A program made the position numbers and the translations under genes. Under the pieces are notes generated by a model. That model had not been told where the DNA came from and did not search any database. It saw only the letters and a list, made by a program, of their open reading frames with translations. From Agelaius tricolor (taxonomy: Eukaryota; Chordata; Aves; Passeriformes; Icteridae), in assembly GCA_023055355.1 (NCBI GenBank), contig JALJCS010000006.1, positions 33,238,501 through 33,302,500 on the forward strand: 64,000 bases of DNA. Direction: 5' to 3'. Positions 22,563 through 61,116 of the stretch are shown here, in pieces. How positions within the stretch are numbered: position 1 is the first letter of the stretch; every line of letters starts with the position of its first letter.

Positions 22563-23560
22563 GGTTCCTAGACCTGGGTTACAACAACCCAAGGCACCGC
22601 TGGGAGCAGAGTGGCTGGAAATCTGCCTGACACTAAAGGACCAGGGTGTGCTGGCTGACAGTGGCTAAATATGCTGAACAGGGGCCAGTGTGTGCTCAGG
22701 TGGTCAAGAAGGCCAACAACATCCTGGCTTGAGGAGATTCAGAGGGGACCTTATCACTCTCTGTAACCCAAAAGGATACTGTACCAATGTGGGGGTCAGT
22801 CACTTCTCTCAAGTAACAAGGCACTGGACAAGAAGAAATGCCCTCAAGCTGTGCCAGGGGAGTTTAGATTTGATATTAGGAAAAACATGTTCACCAGAAA
22901 GGTGGTCAGGCATTGGAACAGGCTTCTCAGGGAAGTGGTGAAGTCACCATTTAATACCTACAGGTATTTAAAAGACTTGTAGATATGGCACTCAGGTGAT
23001 GCCTCAGGTTTTTAGCTTTTACATGTTTCAGATTCTGTACTGCTTTAGTGTGTAATTCTGAGCTCCATATTAGGGGATAGTAAGGTCTCTTCACAGAATA
23101 GGTAGACAAAGGACCCTTGGTTCTGGAGACCAAGGACAAATGATCCAAATTTCAGGCCCAAGAGTGTAAACAACAGTGGAATGAAGAGAGAAAAACAAGA
23201 AGGATGGAACTTCATAATCTAAAGCTATACTTGGATAATTAACTCCAATATGCTAATGGACCAGAACTTATAAAAGTGAGAGACCTCATGACTGGTCATC
23301 CTTTTTGTGAGCATTTTGGGTTCATCTTGGGTGTAGCCCTGGCTGGGCTCTTGTACTGCCCAAGGTGTAGTCATTGAGGCCTTCTAATAATACCTACTTT
23401 ATTCTTTAACTCTGTCAAGTCTCTGTTCTAGGTCAGCCTTCACAAGGCATCACAGAGACATGGTTTAGTGGTGGACTTGGCAACGCTGGGTTAACAGCTG
23501 GATTAGATGATATCAAGAGTTGTCTTCCAGTATAAATGATTCCATGATTCACCAGTCTGA
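22563..23560 (+). mobile_element. CR1 LINE 3' fragment (copy 2), internally deleted and split by an LTR
   Basis: A second CR1 in the same orientation starts about 20 bases after copy 1. Recognisable blocks are AGAGTGGCTGGAAATCTGCC, GTGGTCAAGAAGGCCAACA, GGTGGTCAGGCATTGGAACA, and the 3' end GGTTTAGTGGTGGACTTGGC with CCATGATTC. An internal stretch is missing near 22734. The body is interrupted between 22996 and 23453 by a solo LTR. Confidence 0.87.
22997..23452 (+). mobile_element. Solo LTR of an endogenous retrovirus inserted in CR1 copy 2
   Basis: The 456-base insert begins TGATGCCT and ends AGGCATCA, a perfect 8-base inverted repeat with TG...CA termini. It is flanked by CAGG (22993-22996) and CAGA (23453-23456), a 4-base target duplication with one mismatch. 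Removing the insert restores normal CR1 sequence. It contains a TATA-like ACTTATAAAAGTG near 23268 and a T/AATAA-rich 3' region. No viral coding sequence is present, as expected after LTR-LTR recombination. Confidence 0.82.
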
Positions 23561-24619
23561 AAAAGAATACTGCTGTTCCAGGGTGAGTCTGGTGCTAACA
23601 GCCAGGCTGTTACAGTTATGGCATTAATTTATATAATTGCCATCAATTCCCCTCAGTTAGAGAGGTGTAATAATGTTATAGATCATTGATGATCTTTCCC
23701 CACGGTGTTGCCTTTGAACACAACTATTTGGAAAAGACAAGTAACTGCATCTTTACATCCCTGCTTTTCTCTTTGTTGTTACAGCAGCTCAGTTATGCTG
23801 TAACTATTCCCACACACATGCACAGTCATGGTGTGCTATGGTGTAGGGGTAAGAAGCTCTTCACCCATAGGACTCCAAGAACACAACATTAGTCTTTTTT
23901 TAGCCTACTGTGATAACTTGCTGTATATCATGTGAAAAGAACAAAAGAAAAAAAAGTGGTGATGCTTTGACCAATAGTGTCACTTACTGTAGTTACTTGA
24001 TAAATATGCATGAATGTAGTAACAAGCAGGAGTCTACATCTACATTGCTTCTTGAACAACTGGAAAAGTTGAGTACTGTTTTAAAAACTATTTTGTTACA
24101 GTATTATTAAAAGTGGCATATTGTTGGCTCTCATTTATTCTGGAATTTGTGTACTGCTCTGCAGTAAGTACCTTCCTAAGGATTTTAAAACTAATTCTAG
24201 ACTACCTGCCAGCAGATATATAAAGGAGAAGAAAATTTTACTCCATTTTTATTATGGTTTGGGTATTTTAGAAATAAACAACATCTTTAGGGATGAAATG
24301 AGAAATTGTGTGCCTATTTGCTAGCATTTTTGAAATGTTTCCATATATTTGTCATTCAAGATCCACTGAAGCATCTGGAGATACAGATGATCACACTGGC
24401 TGTCATCCTGAGACAGCTGATCCCACAAGTCTCACTGTGTCCTTCCACTGAGACACACATCTGTTCAAGACCACTGCAAATACTAAGACCACGCAGTTGC
24501 TCTGGTTTCTAGTCACTGCACCCAACCATGTTGCTGTACCACAGCTGGTTATGGTTTTTAAATGCACTATACAACTAAAGCAAAATCAACATACTATTAG
24601 AAAATTACTACCTGGATCA
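23561..24619. other. Intergenic sequence between the WIPF3 and SCRN1 3' ends
   Basis: AT-rich sequence without a recognised gene. Several AATAAA/ATTAAA hexamers occur on each strand, so either gene's 3' UTR might reach here. Confidence 0.55.
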
Positions 24620-26902
24620 CTGTGCTCAAAACAATTTATTCATTCTGTCACAGAAGCAGTTCCACATAAGGACATTAACGCCCATGAGATAATTGCAAGT
24701 GTTGCTTTCTTCTTTTTTAAGAAACAGGCAAATAAGATAGATGTTTTTAACAGGAACACTCACTTCTTTCATCTTGCCTCCCTCCCAGCTCTCAAAGATT
24801 AGAGATCAAGTCGTGCAAAATAACTGTGAGAAGTGGTACATCCTAATTTTTGTCCTCTCACTGGAGCAATCATTTTATTCCAGTTCCCTGATTGTGCAGA
24901 AATACCCAGCTACTCCTATCAGGAGATATGATTTCATGGGAAATCCATTTACTTCACTTATGGGCAGCTGGAAAAAGCACATTTCTCTTTCAGTGGGCTT
25001 CATCCCCTGCTACGTTCTCTGAAATCAAGTGTGCTTCTTGCAGTCAGCCCCTCTGGTTACCATACAGAGCAGCTACATTTCAGGGATCTACTTGAATATT
25101 TCCTTCTCCTATTGTCTACACTCTAAAATACTTAGACACAGGAGTTGGTCCCAGGATAGACAGCATGGGAGGATTTCATTGTGAATGGGAGATTATTAGG
25201 TAGGCTGTAAGAGAAAATATATTCTTCCTTGTTTTCTGTAAGTGAAAAGGCCCCATGTTTTCTTGTCCAATTGCCATTTGTCATATAAGGCAATACCAAA
25301 GTAATGAGTCTGAATGGAACAATTTCATTTTAAAAATCCTGAGAATGCAGTGTGCCAATATGGCAATGACTTATTTCCCTGATGCACAACTCTTACAGTT
25401 TAAACTTGAGGTGTTTCTGCTTTCTAAGGAGCTTTTACTTCCTCAATACAGAAGCCTGTGGTTCTTCACCATCCACTTTCTCAAACAGTGAAGGATTTTA
25501 ACTCCATATGTTAACTTCCACTTACTAAAGACATGGACGTCCTCTTTCAACCCTCATGTATGAAAAAAACCCACCAACCATCTTCACTGGAAACAGTGTT
25601 TACTGGTTTAATTCTCAGTGTTTGCCCTACCTCACTTCCACAAGAAGAAAATACAATGAGAAGCAGGTCTGCCTGTAGGACTGTGGAGGAAGGGAAGCAT
25701 GCTGCAGCACTGCACCTAATGTAAGGAAGCATGGGACAGCCATTTCTAAGCCTAACCAGCTGGATTGCCACACCCACCAGCAACTCACTGGTACTTAATG
25801 GATTCATCAGCCATGTGTCTCACAACAGAGATTACTGGGAACTGTTCAGCAGTGCAAAGGCAGAAAGATGGAGAATAGCCAATGTCCAGCATCTATTCCT
25901 TTAAAAGATTCCAAATCTGTAGCTTGTATATAAATCTGACACGTTATTAATTGCATCTTAAGAGCCAATATGTGTAGATCTCTACAGCATCCAGGCTGGC
26001 TCTGCACTTCAGGACTCAGTTCTGGAGCAGCAGCCAGGTGCACTACAAACACAAGCTGGCTGAGGGTGAGTGAGGGCAGAACTTAACCTGGGGACTGAAT
26101 TCTAATAATTTGTACAGGCATAATGTCAGGTGCTGAGTTACTGCAACCAGATACAGCCATATGAGGCCAGCACAACAAGGTCAGAGCCAGGACTTACCTT
26201 CCTGCCCGTCTCAAACTGTGATTTCAACTCTACCATTTCAACTCTGTATGAATTAGCAAGAAGAGAAAAATGCAAGTCAGCTTTGCTGCAAGCCCAGTCC
26301 TGAGCAACAGAGGGAAAACCAGATTGCTTTCAATGACAATATGGCAATTAGCCTGATGAAGTTAAATCTTTACTTTAATTGGTTGCCCAACATACATGTT
26401 TTAACATTCTGTACTAAATTAGCCAGCATGCACACAGTAATTGGACCAGTCAGTGACTTTCTCCTTTCACTATATACATACACAAACAGGAACACCACAA
26501 GATTGGACAAAGGAAAGCAATTTGTTAACCGGATACAGCTAGCAAGTAACATTTTTTCCTCTAGAAATGTTTTTTTCCTGCAAAATCACAAGTGTGAAGA
26601 CTTTCTTTCAAGGCTTGAAGAACATTGCAGTCTTCCAGTGAAAAGGCTAACAATAGCCACTGTAGCTGAAATGAGATAAAATTTGTTGAAAATCCATTCC
26701 AAGCAAGAGTGAAATTGAAGAAAAAAAAAAACCACCTGCAATGCAGCATAGGGAAAAGGGACTTTGGAGACAAGCTGAGCAGGTAGAAAGATGGGTTTGA
26801 ACCCAATTCTTAACATCCTCAGCTTAGTGTAGGAGGTTCAGAATTGGATCCAACATTTCACATTCACTGGTAGAGCAGTACCTAAAGAATTGTTTGCTTA
26901 CT
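24620..26902 (-). other. SCRN1: Probable SCRN1 3' UTR
   Basis: Noncoding sequence directly downstream of the SCRN1 stop on the minus strand. I saw no splice signals, repeats or long conserved frames. Confidence 0.5.
24635..24640 (-). terminator. SCRN1: Candidate polyadenylation signal for SCRN1
   Basis: AATAAA on the minus strand would give a 3' UTR of about 2.3 kb after the SCRN1 stop. It is chosen for its plausible distance. Other minus-strand hexamers lie at about 24134-24139 and 24248-24253, so the actual end is uncertain. Confidence 0.3.
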
Positions 26903-54621
<27,719 letters not shown>

Positions 54622-56875
54622 CCTAGGAAGGAAAGAAAGCATCAACAAACAAAACTTGTGGGGTTTTTTTTATTCATAACTGCATACATTAGAGAATCAT
54701 CCAGCCAACTGGTACCAGCTGTAGCTAGGAGGGAATGCACTCCCTCTGTCAGTTGATTGTCCAATGATAAGGGAAGAACGGGTCAGCTCAAAGGAAGCTT
54801 ATCTGAATTTAATTAAAAAAATATAATAATTTGCATCATTTTTCACCCAAGCTTTCTGCAGGCATAAATAGGAAAAAAGGCAAGAGAACTGTGCCTTGAT
54901 GAGCCTGCTTTGTCCCCACTGAAAGAAGATACTCTGCACTGGAGCTCCTTGGGAACATATGACCTAGATGTATTCTGCTGACTCAGACAAGTGCAGAGAC
55001 ACAGAATAACTTTAAATAATTTACTCCCTCTGCTCACACGCACTTTAATATTTTTTAAAAGGAAAGATAAAACATGTTTGAGGGATTCCTAAAAGAGGAC
55101 AATAGTATAACTGGAAACAGAACAAAGATACAGCACAATTACATCAAAAACTGTCAGTCAATTTATCTACTCAGATGGGAGAGAGACTGAAGCACTAATT
55201 GCACTTTATTTTCTTTGTGGTTTGTCTGCATTGCTGCTCTTACCTGAAGTTAATTGATTGCTGTTTATTTGTTTATGTAGGCTAATGTGACATGTTTATA
55301 GGATAATTTTAAGTGTTTGCAATAACAATATATTAAGAAAAAATATAAACTGTTTCAGGACTATTACACTATTGTATCTGGTCTTGTGTACATTGCCATA
55401 TCTGACATTTTTTTCCACCATTTAGAAAAACTTCTGGTACATATGGCTACAAAAGAAAAATGTGGGGTGTTTATCACTTGTTTAAAAAGCACTTAACACA
55501 GATGTCTAAATTTTCTTCATAATTCTTATCACAGCAATAGAAACTCAGCCCCCAAATAAACAAACATGTTTCTCTTAATCTTCTACAATATCCTGAAGAA
55601 GTAAAATACATGCACACATTTGCTCTCCTTAGAAACAATCAGCACATGAGTTTTCCCCCCACATTCCTCTGCAAGACAATGCTGGGCATGGGGTAGTGTG
55701 CAAAGCTGCTTTTTTGCTTGCACATGCTTCAAACCATTCAAATTAGGCTTTTTCTTTTTTCTTAAGCCGTGCCATTTGAGTACATACTTCTCACAGAACA
55801 GCAGATAATGAAACAGAGGAAGAATTCCTTTTCTACAAAGACTGTAATCCATAAAATGGTAATTGTTTGCCTGTGGGCTATGAACAGGTCACACAGATGC
55901 TCAACCTTGCAAAAAAAAGGTCAAGTAGTTCCATGTTAGAAGTGCCCTCTACCAACACAATGTGAGGCAATGAATTGTCCAGGGAACTCACAAAATCTTT
56001 CCATTTAGGTAAAATTATATTCATCCACTTGAGCTGAAAATGCATTAGGAAACAAACAAATCCCTTTTCATAAGCAGAGTTCTGACCAGTGGGAAAGGAC
56101 AAGCTACTTTGAGCTGGAATTACTTCAGCTGATAAAGCACATCTATCAGAGGACCCTGGGCTGCAGACCTGCCTATTGTGCCTCTAAATCTGGGGCATTA
56201 CTGGCTCTACAGGAGTGTCTGGCACACAGACACGACACAAAGCCCCACTCCAGCTGCCATTCATTGCCTGCAAGTCCTCAGAGCACCAGGTTTAACTGGA
56301 ACCTGGTGTGTTTGTGGAGTGTTTGCCCAACCTTCAGCACTAATGAAACCATTCAGTACTTTGTTATGAATTACTCCAAGGATGAGTATTGCAGTGTTGG
56401 TGATGTCAATGAAACTGCTTTCCAAAACTCTAGGAGTTCCCATCTGCCTTCAGGTAACTCATCTTTTAGAGGACCAAATTTATCTTCTGATACATTGCCA
56501 AATGAGCCAAAATCTTGAACAACTTGCAGATTTAGTGAGGATCTCACTATTCAAAAGAAGTATTTCCTTTACTCCAAAAACTAACTAAGCAGATTTATTT
56601 GAAATACACGACACAGCTGAAAAACATTTAGCATCCAAGAGCCTAGCAAGAAAGGTTAAAATTATATACAATACTAATTTTTATTAAATTAATACCTAAA
56701 CCTATTGGCAGATAAGCTTAAGAAGAGGGGAAATATTTCAGCATTCTGTTACTGAACAAATACATTTACATACCTACAGTCTGAGTAGATAGGGAAAAGA
56801 ATTAAAAGCTTGTAGGTATCTAATGCCCTTAAAATTCTGAAACCTCCCTGAAAGAAATAGTCTCAACTGTATGTG

Positions 56876-57180
56876 TGAGATTTTATTTTCTCCCCCCTTA
56901 AATATACCAACAGTTACTGAACCTAAAACAAATTGCCATTTTGGGAATGCTTTATAAGTATGAAAGTATGAGTAAGTGTGGGATTTTTTTTCCTTAAATA
57001 CACCAACAGTTACTGAACCAAAAACAAACTTGCCATTTTGGTAATGCTTCTTAAGCACGAAAGTATGAGTAAGCTCCTCTATAACTAGAGATCCCTTCAG
57101 CACACAGTGTATATCATAAGCATGAGCAAGCTGCCCAGTAACTAGAGGTCATTTCAACACAGTGTATTTCATACAGGCAA
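56876..57180 (+). repeat. Nested tandem repeats (about 110 bp x2, then about 60 bp x2)
   Basis: CCAACAGTTACTGAACC with GCCATTTTGG and AGTATGAGTAAG occurs twice (about 56905-56980 and 57000-57072). Right after, AACTAGAG with CACAGTGTAT and CATGAGCAAGCT-like sequence also recurs (57083-57117 and 57138-57175). The pattern points to stepwise local duplication. Confidence 0.75.
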
Positions 57181-58456
57181 GTATGCAACAGTCAAACACT
57201 ATGTCAAATGCTTTAACCTAATCCTGAAAACATGACTGGCAGTGGAGGAGTTTGCACTGGTATCCCAGATTACATTTCAGAGAAGGAAGCCATCCAGCAG
57301 TCTAGTGCAGTTTAAATCTACTCAGTTTGCTAGGCAGCACTTTTTCCCTGCACCTCCTTTGGCTCATTTTGAATATGACAAGGATGGCCATTTCTCAGAC
57401 ATACCCACAACCTCTACTTGTTCAGAACTCTACTGTACTTTATCTTCCTCCACCACATAGCTCAAACAGTCTGTTAGCAGCCACTTGTCTAAGCAGGACA
57501 TTTCTACTTGCCTGCTTCGTATTCTTTTCTTTATTCAGCTTCAGGTTTTCCTCATACTCATTTTCATACATTTGCCACCTCTTTGCTCTCTTACACAGCA
57601 CAATACTGGACAAACATCTTTCACCTACAGGAGGAAAAGAACACTCCTTCATGGTACCTCTGATAAATCAGCCTGACTATTAAAACCACCTACTGTTATA
57701 ATTCCTACACTTTTTTTCACAGAGAGTTTGCTCCTCTGGTGAAAGGCAAACCTGAAAACCTTAGAAAACACAGGGAATGACTGCAAATAGATCTCAAAGA
57801 ACAGCTTGCTGCCCATTCACCCAGTTCTTTACCACAGAGCATGTTAAGCACAGTGGCCTGATTTTCTCAGCAGACCATACCTCAGACCTACATTCTGGTG
57901 TAGGCAGAGGTAAACCTACACATTTGTCTCAATTGCAAACCATTACACTCATAGATGGGCAAGTTCAGAGAAATGAGGGCTGTACAGACCATTGCAGGCT
58001 ACATCCAACATCACTCTGCATATGGAAGCCTGGAAATAGAGCTGTACATTATGCTGTTCCACAATGGAATAACTGCTGCAGTTGCAGGGTGTTAACAGGC
58101 ACCATGCTTGGCTGACCTCAAATCACTGCAGGCACAAAGGTTGAAAAAAGAGTTCTGAGCAGCAGCCACAAGCTAATACACTCCACTTGCTATCTTTTTA
58201 TTTGACAAAAACAGGCTGCAGCAGGGATGTGATATTCCACCTGGTCATATTTTATTTCCAGTCTCCTGCGTTCTGACACTATAAAGAAGACTTCCTTAAC
58301 AAGTTCCTTTATTAAGATCTTTTCTCATTGTGGTAAGTCCCATTTAACACCTGACAAGCCAAATTAATTGAATGAATCTATCACCACTGCTGTCAGTGGT
58401 AAAACAGAGTACTGAGTATTTTAATGCAGAAGGAAAGCAGTAACAACCATTGGACA

Positions 58457-58880
58457 ATCATAGAATCAAAACAGTTGGAAAATACCTCCACGATCATCGA
58501 GTCCAACCTCTGAGCAAACCATCACAGCACTAGGTGCCACATCCAGGGGTTTCTCAAACATCCCCAGGGATGGTGACTCCATCACCTTCCTGGGCAGCCT
58601 GTTCCAATGCCTAACAAGCCTTTCAGTGAAGAAATTCCTCCTGATGTCCAACCCGAGCTTCCCCTGGTGCAGACCACGTCCTCTTCCCCTGTCACTGGCT
58701 GCCTGGAGAGCAGGCTGATCCCCAGCCAACTACACCCTCATTTCAGGCAGCTGTAGGGAGCCATAAAGCTTCCCCTGAGCCTCCTTTTCTCCAGGCTGAA
58801 CACCCACAGCTCCCTCAGCTGCTGCTTGTAGGATTCACTCTTCACAGCTTCATTGCTGTTCTCTGAACAAGTGTCTGGCT
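58457..58880 (-). mobile_element. CR1 LINE 3' fragment, minus orientation
   Basis: The complement of a CR1 3' end. The plus strand shows ATCATAGAATCAAAACAGTT, CTGGGCAGCCTGTTCCAATG, TCCTGATGTCCAACC and CTTTTCTCCAGGCTGAACA. The element is 5'-truncated; its 3' end is at about 58457. An 87-codon frame inside it is repeat-derived. Confidence 0.92.
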
Positions 58881-61059
58881 CCAAATATCACAAAGGGAAA
58901 CAACAGGTACGACAATTATCATGGCTTTATAAACATGTCTGAGCATTGAAATGTTCAGAAATGCTCCTGAAATAGGGTGAACAAGAGTATGTTATTGCCT
59001 AGCATCACCTCAAGAAAACTAACCCATAAATCTTGATAAACATAAAGCACCAACTTTCAGGTTAAAAATATCAAAACCTGAAACATTTTACATGAAGATC
59101 TTACAGATGCTGACACATATTTAAAAAGATCATAAATTCCAATTAGAACAACTTGTGCTATTATAAATAAAATCTCTATCTAGTAAAAAAAAATTCTCTA
59201 GTAAATATCTATCCACAATCAGAAATTTAAAGTGCTCAACACAGAATAAAATCGCTATTAAATCTGTACGTAGAGGTTGTGACAATCTGGAATAATGGAA
59301 ACTTCATTTAGAGGTCATTTTTCACTTACAAAAAAATGAACAGACAAATAATGCTGGAAGAGAGATTAACACATGGAACAGAGATTGCAGTATCCCATCC
59401 TCCACCTCATGAACATGAGTGTCAGAGGCTGAAGCCACGCTCTTAAGAAAATAGAGACAGGCATAAATAATTCAGCGTGCTTTGGAGCCTTCCTTCCCCC
59501 CAGCCCAAGAAACCTGAAATAGCTATGCATCCACAACAAAGCACTCCCAGCTTAGCATGACAGAGTCCAAACTAAAGAAATGAAGATTTTCATAGTAACT
59601 CATTTTAGATTCCTTGGGGTTTTATTCTGTTATTTTTTCAGAATAACACTGTGTATTTCTCTGAAAGCTGTAATTTGGTACTGCAATAATCTTTTATAAA
59701 GCTCAAGAATCTGACTGCTACAATAAAATTACTTCTCAGAAAAATAACTTTATCATCCCACATCAACTAGATGTTGACTTTTAAAGTCAACTTATTTTCC
59801 TGGTTTGCCAAAATAACCTGAAGACATTCAGCACAAAATAATTAATAGTTTTACAAAGCTACAAATTATGTGAAAACTGGCTCGCCAACAACAGCTTTCA
59901 GTTGCTCTTTTTAAGAAAAAAATTACCAAAATAAACATTTTTAATGAACTATCGTGATCTTGAAGCACTTACAACAAGTTAGTGTTCAAGTAATGCCAAA
60001 ACTTATAAAAGTACAACTAAATTTGCTCTTTTCTCTGTCAATTGAAAAACAAAACAATGGGTTTATAATGAAAGTCCAGCACTCACTAGGAAGCAGTGGG
60101 TGATAAAAAGGATTGGTGTGAGAAAAAGGGGGTGAAAGTAAGGGTCTGTCTTGAAATTTAACTGATGTTTATTGAACTAAACCAATATTTGCTTTCCAAA
60201 CTTCTCTTTTAATTGCTGCTCACTTAATGCCCTGCAATTTTTCTCAGGGAAAGCTAGAGATGCAACTAACATCACACATAAAAACCCTTTGGGTTTAATA
60301 GAAGTTTCCAAAATGTTAATTAGTAGTTATTGTTAATCTCAATTAAGATTTATATCAGATGACAAAGATCTGAAGGAGATATTCCTGTGTAGAGCAAGTC
60401 CTTTCCAGCAACACAACATTTAAGACATTTTAAGTGATGTATGTCTGCAAACAGTTCTGCCCGCATAGTTCTACACTATGCAGAAGTTGTTTTCTACACA
60501 ATACAGTCTCTTGCTCAAAAATGTCATAATCTAGTCATTCTCATGTATAAAGTAAAAGGTGCTACATGAGAAGTCAGCTGCCACCAATACACATCCTCTT
60601 TGCAAGACACTGGAGCAACATTCAAGCAGATATTAAGGACATTAAGCTTCACTGAGACCAAGCAGTCACCTCTGACACCAGGGAAGCATTCACCTCATGC
60701 TGTGATGAGTAGCATTCAGCTGTAAAATTTGCCTTGTATTGATTTGGCTCAGAAGCTGGCAAACCTTCAGCTTGATCAGGCCAAACCTTCACCCAGGAGT
60801 GTAATTGCTGTGTTCATCACTCAGCACAGCCATGCTAGCAAGCAAGGATGGAGCAAGGAACAGCACACCTTGCTTTCATCCACCTCAGTGAGGTTCCACA
60901 GATACATCACACAGACTCATCTTTCAAACACTTTTTGTCTTCAAGAGCTTTGTTGGTATAACTGTCAAGCTCTCCGAAGCTCAGACATGATCAAAGTGTT
61001 GCACAGGGTGAAGACTAAACCTCTCCTAACTCCCAATGTTTCAAGCACACTTGAGATTG

Positions 61060-61116
61060 TCCTAGATTAATATAACTATTATTAATGTCCTAGATTAATA
61101 GTACCGTTATTAATGC
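61060..61116 (+). repeat. Short AT-rich direct repeat
   Basis: GTCCTAGATTAATA with TATTAATG occurs twice about 27 bases apart (first at about 61059, second at about 61087). It is a small local duplication without evident function. Confidence 0.65.

Noticed and set aside
22235..22630. 131-codon plus-strand frame
   Set aside because: It lies inside CR1 3' repeat sequence and spans the junction between two fragments.
54622..54648. Upstream ATG extending the SCRN1 N-terminus by nine residues
   Set aside because: The added codons lie in the intron before the acceptor; only G plus ATG remain in the exon.
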